Source of the DNA: Selenomonadales bacterium OttesenSCG-928-I06
Lineage (GTDB): Bacteria > Bacillota > Negativicutes > Sporomusales > Sporomusaceae
NCBI GenBank assembly: GCA_030266395.1
Contig: JAJDHX010000002.1
Coordinates: 1-64,000 of the forward strand
Length of the DNA: 64,000 nt
Direction of reading: 5' to 3'
Of the stretch, positions 34,623 to 43,892 are shown in pieces. The notes beneath the pieces are model-generated. The model was not told where the DNA came from. It saw only the letters and a program-made list of their open reading frames with translations, and ran no database searches. Within the stretch, counting starts at the first letter, position 1, and each line of letters starts with the position of its first letter. Position numbers and translations under genes: made by a program.

Positions 34623-34821
34623 TTTTCATCATCTCCTCAATAATCTTCTCCGCAGCTTCAAAGTTAAGTCCAAACCTACACCTTAACTCATCTGTATACT
34701 GTCTAGTACAGTTTTCGTAATTACACATCTGGCATAAGTTAAAATCACCGCTTGCGTAGTCTAGATATGTGAATTTCTTGAATATTTTCATTAGGGTTTT
34801 TATTGCGTTTATGGGGTTCAT
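34612..34821 (-). CDS. hypothetical small cysteine-containing protein, 69 aa
   Basis: ATG 34821 after GGAGGAAATAGATCC is better than the track start. Contains NLCQMCNYENCTRQYTDELRCRFGLNFEAAEKIIEEM, a Cys-rich patch followed by a helix. Function unknown. Confidence 0.5.
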   Translation of the reverse strand: MNPINAIKTLMKIFKKFTYLDYASGDFNLCQMCNYENCTRQYTDELRCRFGLNFEAAEKIIEEMMKNGM

Positions 34822-35018
34822 GGATCTATTTCCTCCATACAACAATCACAGTATAAAACTTTACCGCAGTTAGGCTTACATTGATTTTCTTCTAATTTCT
34901 CATATTCCGCCTTCATGTGATTCGCAAACTTATAACCCATATGTTTTTCTATGCACGTTATAGCTTCATCAAAATTCATAATAGTTTCATGTTTACCATT
35001 TATTGTAATTACTGGCAT
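34818..35018 (-). CDS. hypothetical small protein with C-terminal Cys cluster, 66 aa
   Basis: MPVITINGKHETIMNFDEAITCIEKHMGYKFANHM...NQCKPNCGKVLYCDCCMEEIDP. The CxxxC...CDCC ending suggests metal binding. First gene after the GTTACG repeat region. Function unknown. Confidence 0.5.
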   Translation of the reverse strand: MPVITINGKHETIMNFDEAITCIEKHMGYKFANHMKAEYEKLEENQCKPNCGKVLYCDCCMEEIDP

Positions 35019-35039
35019 TAAATCACCTCAATTTCAACT

Positions 35040-35418
35040 GTTACACTTCTGTTACGTTAAGTAAAACACCGTTCAACCTTTATTTTATCTGACTTCATGA
35101 TTAATTTTTTACTGTTACGTTAAATTCTCTCTATTCTCCCCTACTTTTTCCTATACGTGTACACATACATATAAAGAATAATAAAAGAAGTGTAACAGCG
35201 TAACAGAACACTTATGAATATAGAGTTTCATTGAATTTAATCATGTTACGCTAGATTCATTTTTAGCGTAACTGAGCGTAACATAGCGTAACACCTAATT
35301 TTTACCAAATATTGTTTTTGTTACGCTTAAGTTACGTTTAAAATTTCTTTAACGTAACATTCACTGTTCCGCACGTTTATTGACTCTCTCTAACCTTCTT
35401 GTTACGCTGTTACGCTTA
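35040..35418. repeat. GTTACG/CGTAAC iteron cluster, candidate replication origin
   Basis: Twelve exact hexamers: GTTACG at 35051, 35114, 35245, 35320, 35331, 35401, 35409 and CGTAAC at 35199, 35267, 35277, 35287, 35353, many extended to GTTACGCT/AGCGTAAC. Three are spaced exactly 10 bp. They fill the 414-bp gene-free stretch next to the P4-type primase-helicase gene. P4 alpha helicase binds repeats at its origin, so an origin is the best reading. Confidence 0.65.
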
Positions 35419-35432
35419 AATGATTAATTTTA

Positions 35433-37385
35433 TTATTTTATGAAATGTCTTTTTAATTTCCCGTTTTCTGATCTTTTAGGTACACTTTCAAAGTCAAATT
35501 TTTTACAAATATCCCTCGAAAAATTTCTTTGTTCAGGTATATTTTTAATATTATTTTGCTCACACCAAATTTTAAATTCAGTAAAATGATCATTTATTGG
35601 TTTGTTTTGAAGCTCTTCAACAGATATTTCAGTATCTAAAACCCACTGCAAAGGATAAGTATTTTCCATTTGATATAACTCTAGTGCCTTTTTGACCTTC
35701 TCAGATTCGGTAAATTTACCTTGTTTCATTAACCTTTTATAACCTCTAATAGCAATGTTAAGTACATAAGACAAAGCTTTGTCTGTAGTAACTTCATCAT
35801 CAATATTAGGGTTAAAATCCTCATCCTGAGCACTAAAAACAGCATTTAAAGGGACAAGTATTAATGTTCTATAAAAACCATGGGATTTGTCTGAAACATG
35901 AGGTATTTTATTAGTAGAAAAGATTAATTTAGCATAGTTTATTAATGTAAATGGATCTTTATTTTTTCGCTCTACTGTTACCGCTTCACCACGAGACAAA
36001 CTTTTCAGTTTACTTGAATCTTTTATATGAGTATGAGGAATGTCATCACCGATATTGACTATTTTATGTTCTAATTCTGCTGTTTTAAATTTATCTTCAA
36101 GATCTTTGATAGATAGTGTAGAATAATTGTTTAAACCTGTAAAATGTCTTATTAGGCGCAAGATTGTACTTTTACCATTAGATCCTTCACCAAATAGTAT
36201 AAAAAGTTTCTGAAAGCGATTGTTTTTAATTAAAATGTACCCTAACATTTCCTCAAAAAGATTAATTAAAGCTCTATCATAACGAAACACTTTCTGAATC
36301 ATTTTATCGACTGACTCATGATATATTTTAGGATCATATGAAGCGTTTACTTGTTGAAAGTCAATTACTTCTGAGGAGTGAGAAAGAAGTTTCATGTTTT
36401 TAAGATCCAATCTACCATTTTTAAGGTTAATAATATACTCGTGTTTTTCAGGTTCACGAATATAAGAGTTTATTCTAATCCAGTCCATGACTTCATTTCT
36501 AGCTGTTATTTTTGAAGTAGGGTACAGTTCGATTATTTTCTTTAAAATCTCACTCTCACCAATGACATAAGTACCATCTTTGTAAATGTAAATTTGTTTC
36601 TTATATGAAACTATCTTCATTTCTTTCATGAGATACTCGCCCATGATGTTATGTTTAAAAACGTTCTGACCTTTTTCATTGACTTCAAACCAAGGCGTCA
36701 TGAGCTCTTGATTTTCAACGTCCGGATAAGCTTCTTCACGGCTCAATAATTTTAGCTCGCTTTTAGGTAAAGGTTCATCGAATATATAATTGTTAATTAG
36801 TCTTAATATTTCTATTGCTTCATTGTAGTTAAAGTCTCTTTTTGCTAGATCTATTTGATATTCATAAAGAGCTTGGTTACGTCCATCACCTTCACCCATA
36901 CCGCAGAATTTCCAACGATTCTGTCTTAGAGGTCTAAGCCATTTTGGTAGTTCTTCGAGTTGATCCCAGGGATCGTTTTTAATCCACTCACGCCATACAC
37001 CGTTAAGTTTTATAGCTACTTGAGATTGTTTTCCCCAGCTTCGATAATCTACAGACAACCCAATAGCAGTATTACTTTTGATTTGATTTTTGAGGGGTTC
37101 AGTAGTTTTAAACCAGAAATGACGACCTTTTGTAGTTTGCATTATTCTACATTTAATTTTTTCTTTGTTGATTAGTTCAGTTAGTTTTTCAGCTTGAACC
37201 ATATCATCTATATCAATAACGACGAAGGGTTCTTCTATTTTTAAGCCCAGATTGGGGAAGTTTTTTACTTCATCAAAATAATAAGTATCCCAAGCTATAG
37301 GGGCTTTTGTAGGTTTTAATTTTAAGAAGTTATCTAAATTAGTAATTCTAGAATTGATTGTAGTTGTTTCAAGCTCGTCACCCAA
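35433..37385 (-). CDS. P4-type primase-helicase (PrimPol-like + D5/SF3 helicase)
   Basis: 650 aa. The N-terminal half has a PrimPol-like pattern (KIEEPFVVIDIDD, then TKGRHFWFKT). The C-terminal half is a D5/SF3 helicase with Walker A FGEGSNGKST near 398-407, Walker B NIGDDIPH, and FSTNKIPHVSDKSHGFYRTLILVP. Unwinds and primes phage DNA. The TTG start in the track overlaps the nuclease gene by 52 bases with no ribosome site; ATT 37343 (giving TNLDNFLKLKPTKAP) would fit the common 8-10 base overlap but also lacks a ribosome site, so the start is open. Confidence 0.9.
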   Translation of the reverse strand: MGDELETTTINSRITNLDNFLKLKPTKAPIAWDTYYFDEVKNFPNLGLKIEEPFVVIDIDDMVQAEKLTELINKEKIKCRIMQTTKGRHFWFKTTEPLKNQIKSNTAIGLSVDYRSWGKQSQVAIKLNGVWREWIKNDPWDQLEELPKWLRPLRQNRWKFCGMGEGDGRNQALYEYQIDLAKRDFNYNEAIEILRLINNYIFDEPLPKSELKLLSREEAYPDVENQELMTPWFEVNEKGQNVFKHNIMGEYLMKEMKIVSYKKQIYIYKDGTYVIGESEILKKIIELYPTSKITARNEVMDWIRINSYIREPEKHEYIINLKNGRLDLKNMKLLSHSSEVIDFQQVNASYDPKIYHESVDKMIQKVFRYDRALINLFEEMLGYILIKNNRFQKLFILFGEGSNGKSTILRLIRHFTGLNNYSTLSIKDLEDKFKTAELEHKIVNIGDDIPHTHIKDSSKLKSLSRGEAVTVERKNKDPFTLINYAKLIFSTNKIPHVSDKSHGFYRTLILVPLNAVFSAQDEDFNPNIDDEVTTDKALSYVLNIAIRGYKRLMKQGKFTESEKVKKALELYQMENTYPLQWVLDTEISVEELQNKPINDHFTEFKIWCEQNNIKNIPEQRNFSRDICKKFDFESVPKRSENGKLKRHFIK

Positions 37386-37618
37386 ATACCAACACCCCCT
37401 GAAGCTTCTATTTCTCTTAAATGTTTATACTGTAAAGGGGTGGGTTCTTCCCCTTCTATCTTCAGTTCACAAGCTACAAATCTACCATTCCAGCAAATGA
37501 TGAGGTCGGGGCGCCCTCGACGTTCGAAGGCGTTCCCCCATGTATTTAAATAATAGACCCCTGTTTCATCTAACCAGTTAGTGATTTCTTTTTGTATCGA
37601 GTTTTCTCGCTTGCTCAT
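37334..37618 (-). CDS. VRR-NUC domain nuclease
   Basis: 94 aa, one domain. QKEITNWLDETGVYYLNTWGNAFERRGRPDLIICWNGRFVACELKIEGE has the PD-(D/E)xK signature (PD...ELK). Stand-alone VRR nucleases are common beside phage helicases and may act on branched DNA. Overlaps the gene on either side. Confidence 0.92.
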   Translation of the reverse strand: MSKRENSIQKEITNWLDETGVYYLNTWGNAFERRGRPDLIICWNGRFVACELKIEGEEPTPLQYKHLREIEASGGVGIWVTSLKQLQSILELLI

Positions 37619-38088
37619 GCTTTCTTTTTAGCTGCTAATCTATCTTTAAATGACATTTTTTTAGGCTCTTCAGGAGCTTCTTTTTTTGTCTCTTTTTTGC
37701 TTGATTTTTTCTTCTCAAATCCGTCTGCAGAATCGATGTATTTTTTAATGTTTGCAAAAGTACCGCCTTTGGATCCTTCTCTGTGTTCTATTTCTGCTAA
37801 TATGTAGCAATCTGGAAAATCCTCATAATCAATCTCATCTAAAGTCTGATCTTGTAGGGCTAGTCTGCCTAGTTTCGTATATATCCAATCTGCCGTTTCG
37901 TTTGGTTCATCGTCATTGTTAGTGAACATGAAATTCTCTTTCAGTGTGTTACCGTCTACGTCTTCATATATAACTACTAACTTATCAAATTCCTCATAGT
38001 TAGAATCGTCAACCTCTTTAATTCTTAATACTTGCTCACCAGCTGGAACTAGAGTAAATTTACCTTCAACTGCTTTTCTTATTGCCAT
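37615..38088 (-). CDS. phage replication accessory protein, possible ssDNA-binding OB fold
   Basis: 157 aa. Strands in FTLVPAGEQVLRIKEVDDSNYEEFDKLVVIYEDVDGNTLKENFMF and CYILAEIEHREGSKGGTFANIKKY, then a Lys/Glu-rich tail ending MSFKDRLAAKKKA. Size, tail and place among recombination genes suggest a DUF669-type single-strand DNA-binding protein; fold not proven. Confidence 0.55.
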   Translation of the reverse strand: MAIRKAVEGKFTLVPAGEQVLRIKEVDDSNYEEFDKLVVIYEDVDGNTLKENFMFTNNDDEPNETADWIYTKLGRLALQDQTLDEIDYEDFPDCYILAEIEHREGSKGGTFANIKKYIDSADGFEKKKSSKKETKKEAPEEPKKMSFKDRLAAKKKA

Positions 38089-38090
38089 TA

Positions 38091-39158
38091 TTAAATAGCC
38101 TCCTTAATTTTATTTACTAATTTTACTGTTGGTGTTGTTTTTAAGTAATTTTGATATAATTCAGGATGATCGACTTGAAATGATTTACTATCAAATCCTC
38201 CATTTTCTAAGCGGACTTCCCATTCATATAAAACGCCTTCAACATTGATTTTTTTATCAGTACTTTTCATTTGAGATCTGAGTTCTTTTTTCAATTCTTC
38301 TTTTAGTTTTTTTAGTTTGTCTTCGGTTTCTTTACTTGCTTCTTTCTGGTTATCTAATTCAGCTTGTAAAGGCTCGATAGCTTTTAATAAAGAATTAATT
38401 GGATCCTCTTTACTTACTTCGACTTTTTGAGTTCTAATCACATCAAGTATTTTCTTATCTTTCTTTTTATCAAATTTGGGAGATATCCCAGTCACTATAT
38501 GTTTTTCATGCCAATTTAAAACTTGTTCTATATGACGTTCAAAATTAGGGTACTCTTGCTCAAGTGAGTAAGATAATACAAAAGTGTTTTCGGTGTTTGG
38601 GGTAAAGTTTTCAGGCGCTGCATAATCTTTGTCTTCTAAGATCGTAAGTACTAGACTGAAATTATCTATTTTATCAAGCCAAGCATATAAAGCGGCTTGA
38701 ATTTTATAATAGAATGGAGCATTTAAAACACCGTTTTTATACCAATCTTCCGCTCTTTTAGTGGTTTTTAATTCGTATATTCTGTTAGGTATGCGACAAT
38801 CCCACATACCACCTAAAATAGGCTCATTGTGATAATGGTCATATCTTAATTGCTGTACTGTTTTACCAAACCACTCGTCAGGAGTTTTGATTTTGTTTTT
38901 ACCAAAGAAATAACGCTTATCAAGATATTCAATAATTTTAGGTTCAATGATTTTGCCAGCTTTTGTGTAAATATTGTCCTCGAATGGTTCTTTATAAAAT
39001 CCAGTCATATCACACCATACTTCAAAAGGCGTTGACCATGGGTTTAGCTCTAGTATTGCTGCTAAACGTGTACCTGTTATTTTTTTAGGTTTCTTAAGTG
39101 GGTCTTTTAAGACAATACAGTCATTTACAATCTCGAAATTAGGCAGCGTCATTGTCAT
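38091..39158 (-). CDS. YqaJ-like recombination exonuclease
   Basis: 355 aa. GTRLAAILELNPWSTPFEVWCDMTGFY, AGKIIEPKIIEYL and GGMWDCRIPNRIYELKTTKRAEDWY...PFYYKIQAALYAW form the YqaJ/lambda-exo nuclease core. A C-terminal coiled coil is added. Degrades DNA ends to give single strands for the annealing protein encoded just upstream in the same operon; start 39158 overlaps that gene by 20 bases. Confidence 0.9.
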   Translation of the reverse strand: MTMTLPNFEIVNDCIVLKDPLKKPKKITGTRLAAILELNPWSTPFEVWCDMTGFYKEPFEDNIYTKAGKIIEPKIIEYLDKRYFFGKNKIKTPDEWFGKTVQQLRYDHYHNEPILGGMWDCRIPNRIYELKTTKRAEDWYKNGVLNAPFYYKIQAALYAWLDKIDNFSLVLTILEDKDYAAPENFTPNTENTFVLSYSLEQEYPNFERHIEQVLNWHEKHIVTGISPKFDKKKDKKILDVIRTQKVEVSKEDPINSLLKAIEPLQAELDNQKEASKETEDKLKKLKEELKKELRSQMKSTDKKINVEGVLYEWEVRLENGGFDSKSFQVDHPELYQNYLKTTPTVKLVNKIKEAI

Positions 39159-41631
39159 CTATTAACTCTCCTAACGCTTCAATTATTTCTTCTGCTTGTT
39201 CTTTGGTTAACTTCTTCTTAAGTTCTTTTCTAATTTCTTCAGCTGCTTCATTTTCCCCAGCTTCTTCAAGCATATCAAGACCCATATAGATAGATTCTAA
39301 TTGTTCCTCTGTAGCTGGTTCTTTTTTAGTCTTTTTAATTTCTTGTTTAACTTCTTCTCGTGCTTCTGGACTCGTGTATTTTGGCTTAATGTCTTCTTCG
39401 TCGTTTTCCGGATCCATATTTTCAGCAACTAAGAAATTATTGGCTACGAAGTATTTAAAAGCACCTGTAGCAGCTTTATATATTCCTTTATCGCCCATGT
39501 CTGCGCCCATTCCAGAATTAGTGTAGATTTCTGATTCCCCTGTTTCGGGGTCTTTGATTAAATATTCATATTTGACTTTAACCATGTTCATTTTGTCTGA
39601 GATAGAACCTAAGAATTCTGCTTCTAACTCATTACATTTAAAATCTAATCCCGCTTCAGATAATGCTTTTTTGAAGTTGTTTTTGTATTGAGACTCAGGA
39701 ATATATTTGTAACCTTGATTTTTGTTTTTACCTGTTTTTTCCCATTCACATTTATTTAAAACATCTCTTAACATCATTAATTTTTCATTCAAACCACTAA
39801 CTTTTTTTGCTGTTGCCATTTTCTTTTTTCTCTCCTTTTTAACTTTTTCAGGTTTAATACCTAAATAGTCATTAATTCTTTTTTGTGCTAAATCTATATA
39901 CCATTGACGATCTAGTCTTAATGTTTGTGGATCTTCTATGTCCGCTGGACTATAATTTATGATTTTGCATTTTTCAGGTAAATTTGCTATTTTGTCTTTT
40001 CTGTCTTGTTCAATTTTTACTTTTTTAAGTGTGCCATAAAAATCATCTTCAGTTGCAAAAACTCTATTGACATTTTGTACTTGAATCAAATTTCTACCAC
40101 GTTCCCATTCAACATAATCATAAGTACTTCCAGCTTTACAAATAATTTGGAATTTTTCTAATTCAGAACAATCATTAATAGTTAATTCTGGTGTTGTACC
40201 ATAGAGGAAGTAATTTACTATAGCTTCTTGAACAATTATTAGACTGTTAGTCTGAAAATCTCCACCATGATAATTAGTAACATAAGCACCTTTAACTTCA
40301 ACCTTGCCATAAGCGTTTAATAAAATATAATTGTTGACATCTTTCTGAACTATTTTTTTTACTTTTTCCCAACCCATTTGGAAGTTAGTACGCTCTTCCC
40401 ATGATTTAATTATCGTTCTAATTCTTTCTTCTCTCGAAGATTCAAACCCAATTATTAGTCCGTCTGTATTGGATTGTATAAGCTTAAAAGAATCAACATA
40501 TTCAAGTTTTTCAATGAGATCCACCAGATAAAGTTGACCACTTATACACACATGGTTAGCCATTTTGGGATCATATAAATTATTAAACTTCTCTTTCATG
40601 GCTCCATAGGTGCTGTTTAAGATTAGTTTTAATGCGTCTGCTGTAGTTTTATCACCTGAATTTTTAGCTTCAATTCTTTTGTTAAAAACTTCTTTATATG
40701 CTTCCGGATCCGGAACACTTCTACTTAAATATCCATTTTGAATCATGAGCGAAGGATAATAGCTTGTGACATCAATATGAACGATTTTAAAGTCTTTTGT
40801 GCTCTCAGCCTGGTAATGTTTAATTGCCCCGTGAAGTCCTCCCCAGGCTAAGATATGAGGTACTCCTGCAATGTCTGTCTCAAGTTTCTTTTTATAATCA
40901 ACTTCTTTATAAAACTCTAAAATGTGAGTGTAATTGTTAATTTTTAAGTTGTCAGGAAACTCATAGACAAACTCATCATCATATTTTTTCTTCTTAGCTT
41001 TGAGATATTTTGAAGTTAGTTTGGGATTGGTAAGTTTCAAACTTTCTTCTAAAGAAATACCTCCCATTTCACCAACTGCAATTTTATTTTTTAAATAACT
41101 CATTCTTTTTTTAAGGAGTTCGCCAGCAGCTCGCACATCATACATACAGTAATTAATGGATTCTTTTAATTCTGCTTCTGTAAGTGGTCTATCAATATCA
41201 AATGAAATTTTACTTTCCTCTATACTTAAACCTAAGTTACCTTCAATTTCTTTAAGTCTTAAGAATACTTGAGTACCTAAGTCATCCATTAAGTCTACTT
41301 GTGAGTAAAGTAATTTTTCCCAAATGTTTTTAATAAGCGGATGTTCCCAACCTTGTTGACCTGATTTTATTATCCAGTCGTTTGCTTCTTTAACTTTCTC
41401 AGGTTCTTCACCATAATAGATAATAGTTTTCAGTATCCATTGATCATAATTTTTATTGTTATACCCAGCCAAAATCATTTTTTCATCATTTAAAAAAGCT
41501 CTTAATTCAGATAGGTTTTTGACTGTGTAAGATTTCATTTCGAAGTCATGTTCTGTTATCCATTTACCTATTACGACTATCCAATCATGTGCGAAAACTT
41601 CAATATCATACAGCCATATTTTGTTTAGTAT
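39139..41631 (-). CDS. family-B DNA polymerase fused to ERF single-strand annealing protein; ATA start proposed
   Basis: Residues 1-600: DNA polymerase B with 3'-5' exonuclease (ExoI LYDIEVFAHDW, ExoII GYNNKNYDQW, ExoIII YCMYDV) and polymerase motifs A (HIDVTSYYPSLMI, Asp near 287), B (LKLILNSTYGAM) and C (SNTDGL). Residues 605-830: ERF-type annealing protein (KNQGYKYIPESQYKNNFKKALSEAGL, NSGMGADMGDKGIYKAATGAFKYF). The join KVKKERKKKM is encoded by DNA holding AAGGAG, so ERF may also be made alone from ATG 39819. The track starts at ATG 41538 and loses ExoI. Upstream coding reaches ATA 41631, right after the helicase stop and 8 bases from AAGGAGG, with no ATG/GTG/TTG between. Confidence 0.85.
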   Translation of the reverse strand: MLNKIWLYDIEVFAHDWIVVIGKWITEHDFEMKSYTVKNLSELRAFLNDEKMILAGYNNKNYDQWILKTIIYYGEEPEKVKEANDWIIKSGQQGWEHPLIKNIWEKLLYSQVDLMDDLGTQVFLRLKEIEGNLGLSIEESKISFDIDRPLTEAELKESINYCMYDVRAAGELLKKRMSYLKNKIAVGEMGGISLEESLKLTNPKLTSKYLKAKKKKYDDEFVYEFPDNLKINNYTHILEFYKEVDYKKKLETDIAGVPHILAWGGLHGAIKHYQAESTKDFKIVHIDVTSYYPSLMIQNGYLSRSVPDPEAYKEVFNKRIEAKNSGDKTTADALKLILNSTYGAMKEKFNNLYDPKMANHVCISGQLYLVDLIEKLEYVDSFKLIQSNTDGLIIGFESSREERIRTIIKSWEERTNFQMGWEKVKKIVQKDVNNYILLNAYGKVEVKGAYVTNYHGGDFQTNSLIIVQEAIVNYFLYGTTPELTINDCSELEKFQIICKAGSTYDYVEWERGRNLIQVQNVNRVFATEDDFYGTLKKVKIEQDRKDKIANLPEKCKIINYSPADIEDPQTLRLDRQWYIDLAQKRINDYLGIKPEKVKKERKKKMATAKKVSGLNEKLMMLRDVLNKCEWEKTGKNKNQGYKYIPESQYKNNFKKALSEAGLDFKCNELEAEFLGSISDKMNMVKVKYEYLIKDPETGESEIYTNSGMGADMGDKGIYKAATGAFKYFVANNFLVAENMDPENDEEDIKPKYTSPEAREEVKQEIKKTKKEPATEEQLESIYMGLDMLEEAGENEAAEEIRKELKKKLTKEQAEEIIEALGELIDDNDAA

Positions 41632-43017
41632 TTACCCCACCTCCTTACGTTTTTCTAGTTCTTTGTCAATCCGCAAAATAACATTTTCTAATTGTTTTCC
41701 AGTAAGTGATTTATGGTCTGGGAAAAATACTCTTCCTTCTTCTTTAAGTAAACTCATAACTTCAGTTTCGTTAAAGTCTCGATGTTTCATTAATGCGTCC
41801 CATATTTTCTTTTCCACTGTTTTTTCAGTTTCAAATAAAATGTAACTGCATTTTTGTTTTTGTCCTATCCTGTGAATCCTATCGCATGCCTGTTCGAATA
41901 TCTGACTACTTAAAGTAGGCTCATAAAAAATAATTGTACTGGCAGCATATAGATTAATTCCGGCGTTGGCAGTACGATACTGACAAATAATGACTTGAAT
42001 GCCTTTTTCGTTTTGGAACTGCTGCCAAATGCTTTTATCTTTTTGATTACCATCTAAAACTACATATTTTCGTTTGAGCTTTTTAACTACAGTTTCAATA
42101 TCTTTAATTGATTGTTTGAATTCTGCAAATATTACTAATTTGTCATTCCAATTCTCTAAGAAGTCTTTTAAAATTGTAGGTTTTTCACACTTTATTTTGT
42201 GTGCTTTACCGTCCGCATCTTTTAGATGACCAGAACATATTTGTCTTAATTTGACTAACCTTGATACCGCATTTTTAGCCTCTAAGTCCAATTCCTCAAT
42301 ATAGTTTTTAAGCATCTGTTTATACATAGCTTTTTCTTTTAGTTCTAGGTACTGTCTTTGAGGTGGTAATTTATCTGGCAAATCTAAACAATCTTCTTTT
42401 TTAACCGCATAAGCATGCGTATATATAATTTGTTTGAGTTCGTCTACGTTTTTATAGTAGCAAGGTTTAAAATATTCATTGAGAACGCAGTATTTCTTTT
42501 CAAATGCGGAGTATTTACCAAAAATACTAAAATGGAGAAAGCTGTATTGTGACCAAATTTCTTCCCAATGACTATTCCCTATGGGAGTGCCAGTTAAGAT
42601 GTATTTGTATTTAGCTGTTTTTGCACATTTTAAAAGAAATTTACTACGTCTAGATGTTCTGTTTTTTATATAGTGACTTTCGTCTAAAATGATACAGTCC
42701 CAATTTTTAAAGAACTCTTCACGTCGCCACACCATATCATAATTTATAATTGTCATATGTTTTAAAAGAATAGATCTAAAGAAAGGTTTGAATAGTTGTA
42801 TGTCATTAAACCATCCTTGAATTACTGGCTTGGGACAAACTACTAAACAATTTTTTATTTCACCTGACAAAAGTAGTTTTAATATGTGGGCTAGTGCACA
42901 CAATGTCTTCCCTGTCCCTTGCTCCATGAATAAAGCAAAAAAGAAATTATATCCCATACGTTCAATAGCTTTTTCTTGATGTTTGCCCGGAACTATCCCT
43001 TTAATAAAATAGTTCAT
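41632..43017 (-). CDS. SNF2-family DEAD/DEAH helicase
   Basis: 461 aa. Motif I MEQGTGKTLCALA (34-38), motif II DESHYIKN, motif III LTGTPIGN, and C-terminal motifs AGINLYAASTIIFYEPTLSSQIFEQACDRIHRIGQ. A phage-type ATP-dependent DNA translocase that usually travels with VRR nuclease and polymerase genes. ATG overlaps the ligase stop as ATGA. Confidence 0.93.
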   Translation of the reverse strand: MNYFIKGIVPGKHQEKAIERMGYNFFFALFMEQGTGKTLCALAHILKLLLSGEIKNCLVVCPKPVIQGWFNDIQLFKPFFRSILLKHMTIINYDMVWRREEFFKNWDCIILDESHYIKNRTSRRSKFLLKCAKTAKYKYILTGTPIGNSHWEEIWSQYSFLHFSIFGKYSAFEKKYCVLNEYFKPCYYKNVDELKQIIYTHAYAVKKEDCLDLPDKLPPQRQYLELKEKAMYKQMLKNYIEELDLEAKNAVSRLVKLRQICSGHLKDADGKAHKIKCEKPTILKDFLENWNDKLVIFAEFKQSIKDIETVVKKLKRKYVVLDGNQKDKSIWQQFQNEKGIQVIICQYRTANAGINLYAASTIIFYEPTLSSQIFEQACDRIHRIGQKQKCSYILFETEKTVEKKIWDALMKHRDFNETEVMSLLKEEGRVFFPDHKSLTGKQLENVILRIDKELEKRKEVG

Positions 43018-43892
43018 ATGTCTATAGCATCACGGAAACCAAGGAACACTGGGAATCGGGGTTTTTCTTTACTGCCAGTTGGGAAGTATTTATATTTAAC
43101 AAATGTGCCTAAAAACTCGTTTTGATTTTCCCAGATGTATTTTTTGGTCTCATCATTAAAACCGCTTCCAATTTCAAACTCCACACCACTTTTTAGATCT
43201 CTTACACTTAAAGCTCCTAGGGTGTCTTTACCTACTAGATTAGCCTTACAAGTACTTCTTTCTGTGTGCCCTAAAGCGTTTTTAGTGGGCTCATTTGCAT
43301 TGTGCATTTGCTCTACAAAGCCGAGTATTTGTGCTTCACTGTCTTCAAATCGTTTTAGCTTCATTAGATAAGCCTCTTTTAATGTACTTCTACCGAATTT
43401 GTATAGTCCGTTTGGGTCTCTGAGCATTACTCCTTCATAGCCTTCTTTTAGGTATTGAGTTTCAATTTGTTGAACTTCCTCTACATTATGGACCCATTTA
43501 TAAGGTAAAAAATTAATAGGTAGCCATTTTATCCTATCTGTAATGTATAAACACCTGTTTAAATAACCCAGATTCGGACATGTAAAATCATCAAATACCC
43601 AAAAAGTGAAATTTGGTTCTCCTTCGATAGTCATAACTCCACTGCCTGTACCTCTAAAACAAGTTGGATCGGTAGGGTCTCCTACGACAATTTCACCGTC
43701 AAAACCGTTATAAGCTGGATTACCTAATTTTCTTTGAACATATTTATTAGGGATAGGTTTTAAACTTCTGGAAAGTGCTACGCTGTCTTTAATTAGTACT
43801 CGTATACCGTCCAATTTTGGACTAGCAAGTAAAGGGAATTTTAATGTATTTATGTCTTTAATAGTAGCTGCTAACATTGGTTTAAAAGTCAT
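43014..43892 (-). CDS. ATP-dependent DNA ligase
   Basis: 292 aa. Motif I SPKLDGIRV carries the lysine that takes AMP; GFDGEIVVGDP, EGVMLRDPNGLYKFGRSTLKEAYLMKLKRFEDSEAQILGF and a small OB domain (FEIGSGFNDET...GTFVKYKYFPTG) follow. Compact phage form that seals nicks in replicated DNA. The host has its own NAD-dependent ligase as a rule, so this is a phage replication gene. Confidence 0.93.
   Translation of the reverse strand: MTFKPMLAATIKDINTLKFPLLASPKLDGIRVLIKDSVALSRSLKPIPNKYVQRKLGNPAYNGFDGEIVVGDPTDPTCFRGTGSGVMTIEGEPNFTFWVFDDFTCPNLGYLNRCLYITDRIKWLPINFLPYKWVHNVEEVQQIETQYLKEGYEGVMLRDPNGLYKFGRSTLKEAYLMKLKRFEDSEAQILGFVEQMHNANEPTKNALGHTERSTCKANLVGKDTLGALSVRDLKSGVEFEIGSGFNDETKKYIWENQNEFLGTFVKYKYFPTGSKEKPRFPVFLGFRDAIDI

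Noticed and set aside
35019-35432. CRISPR array
   Set aside because: The repeated unit is only 6-8 bp, occurs in both orientations and has no regular spacers.
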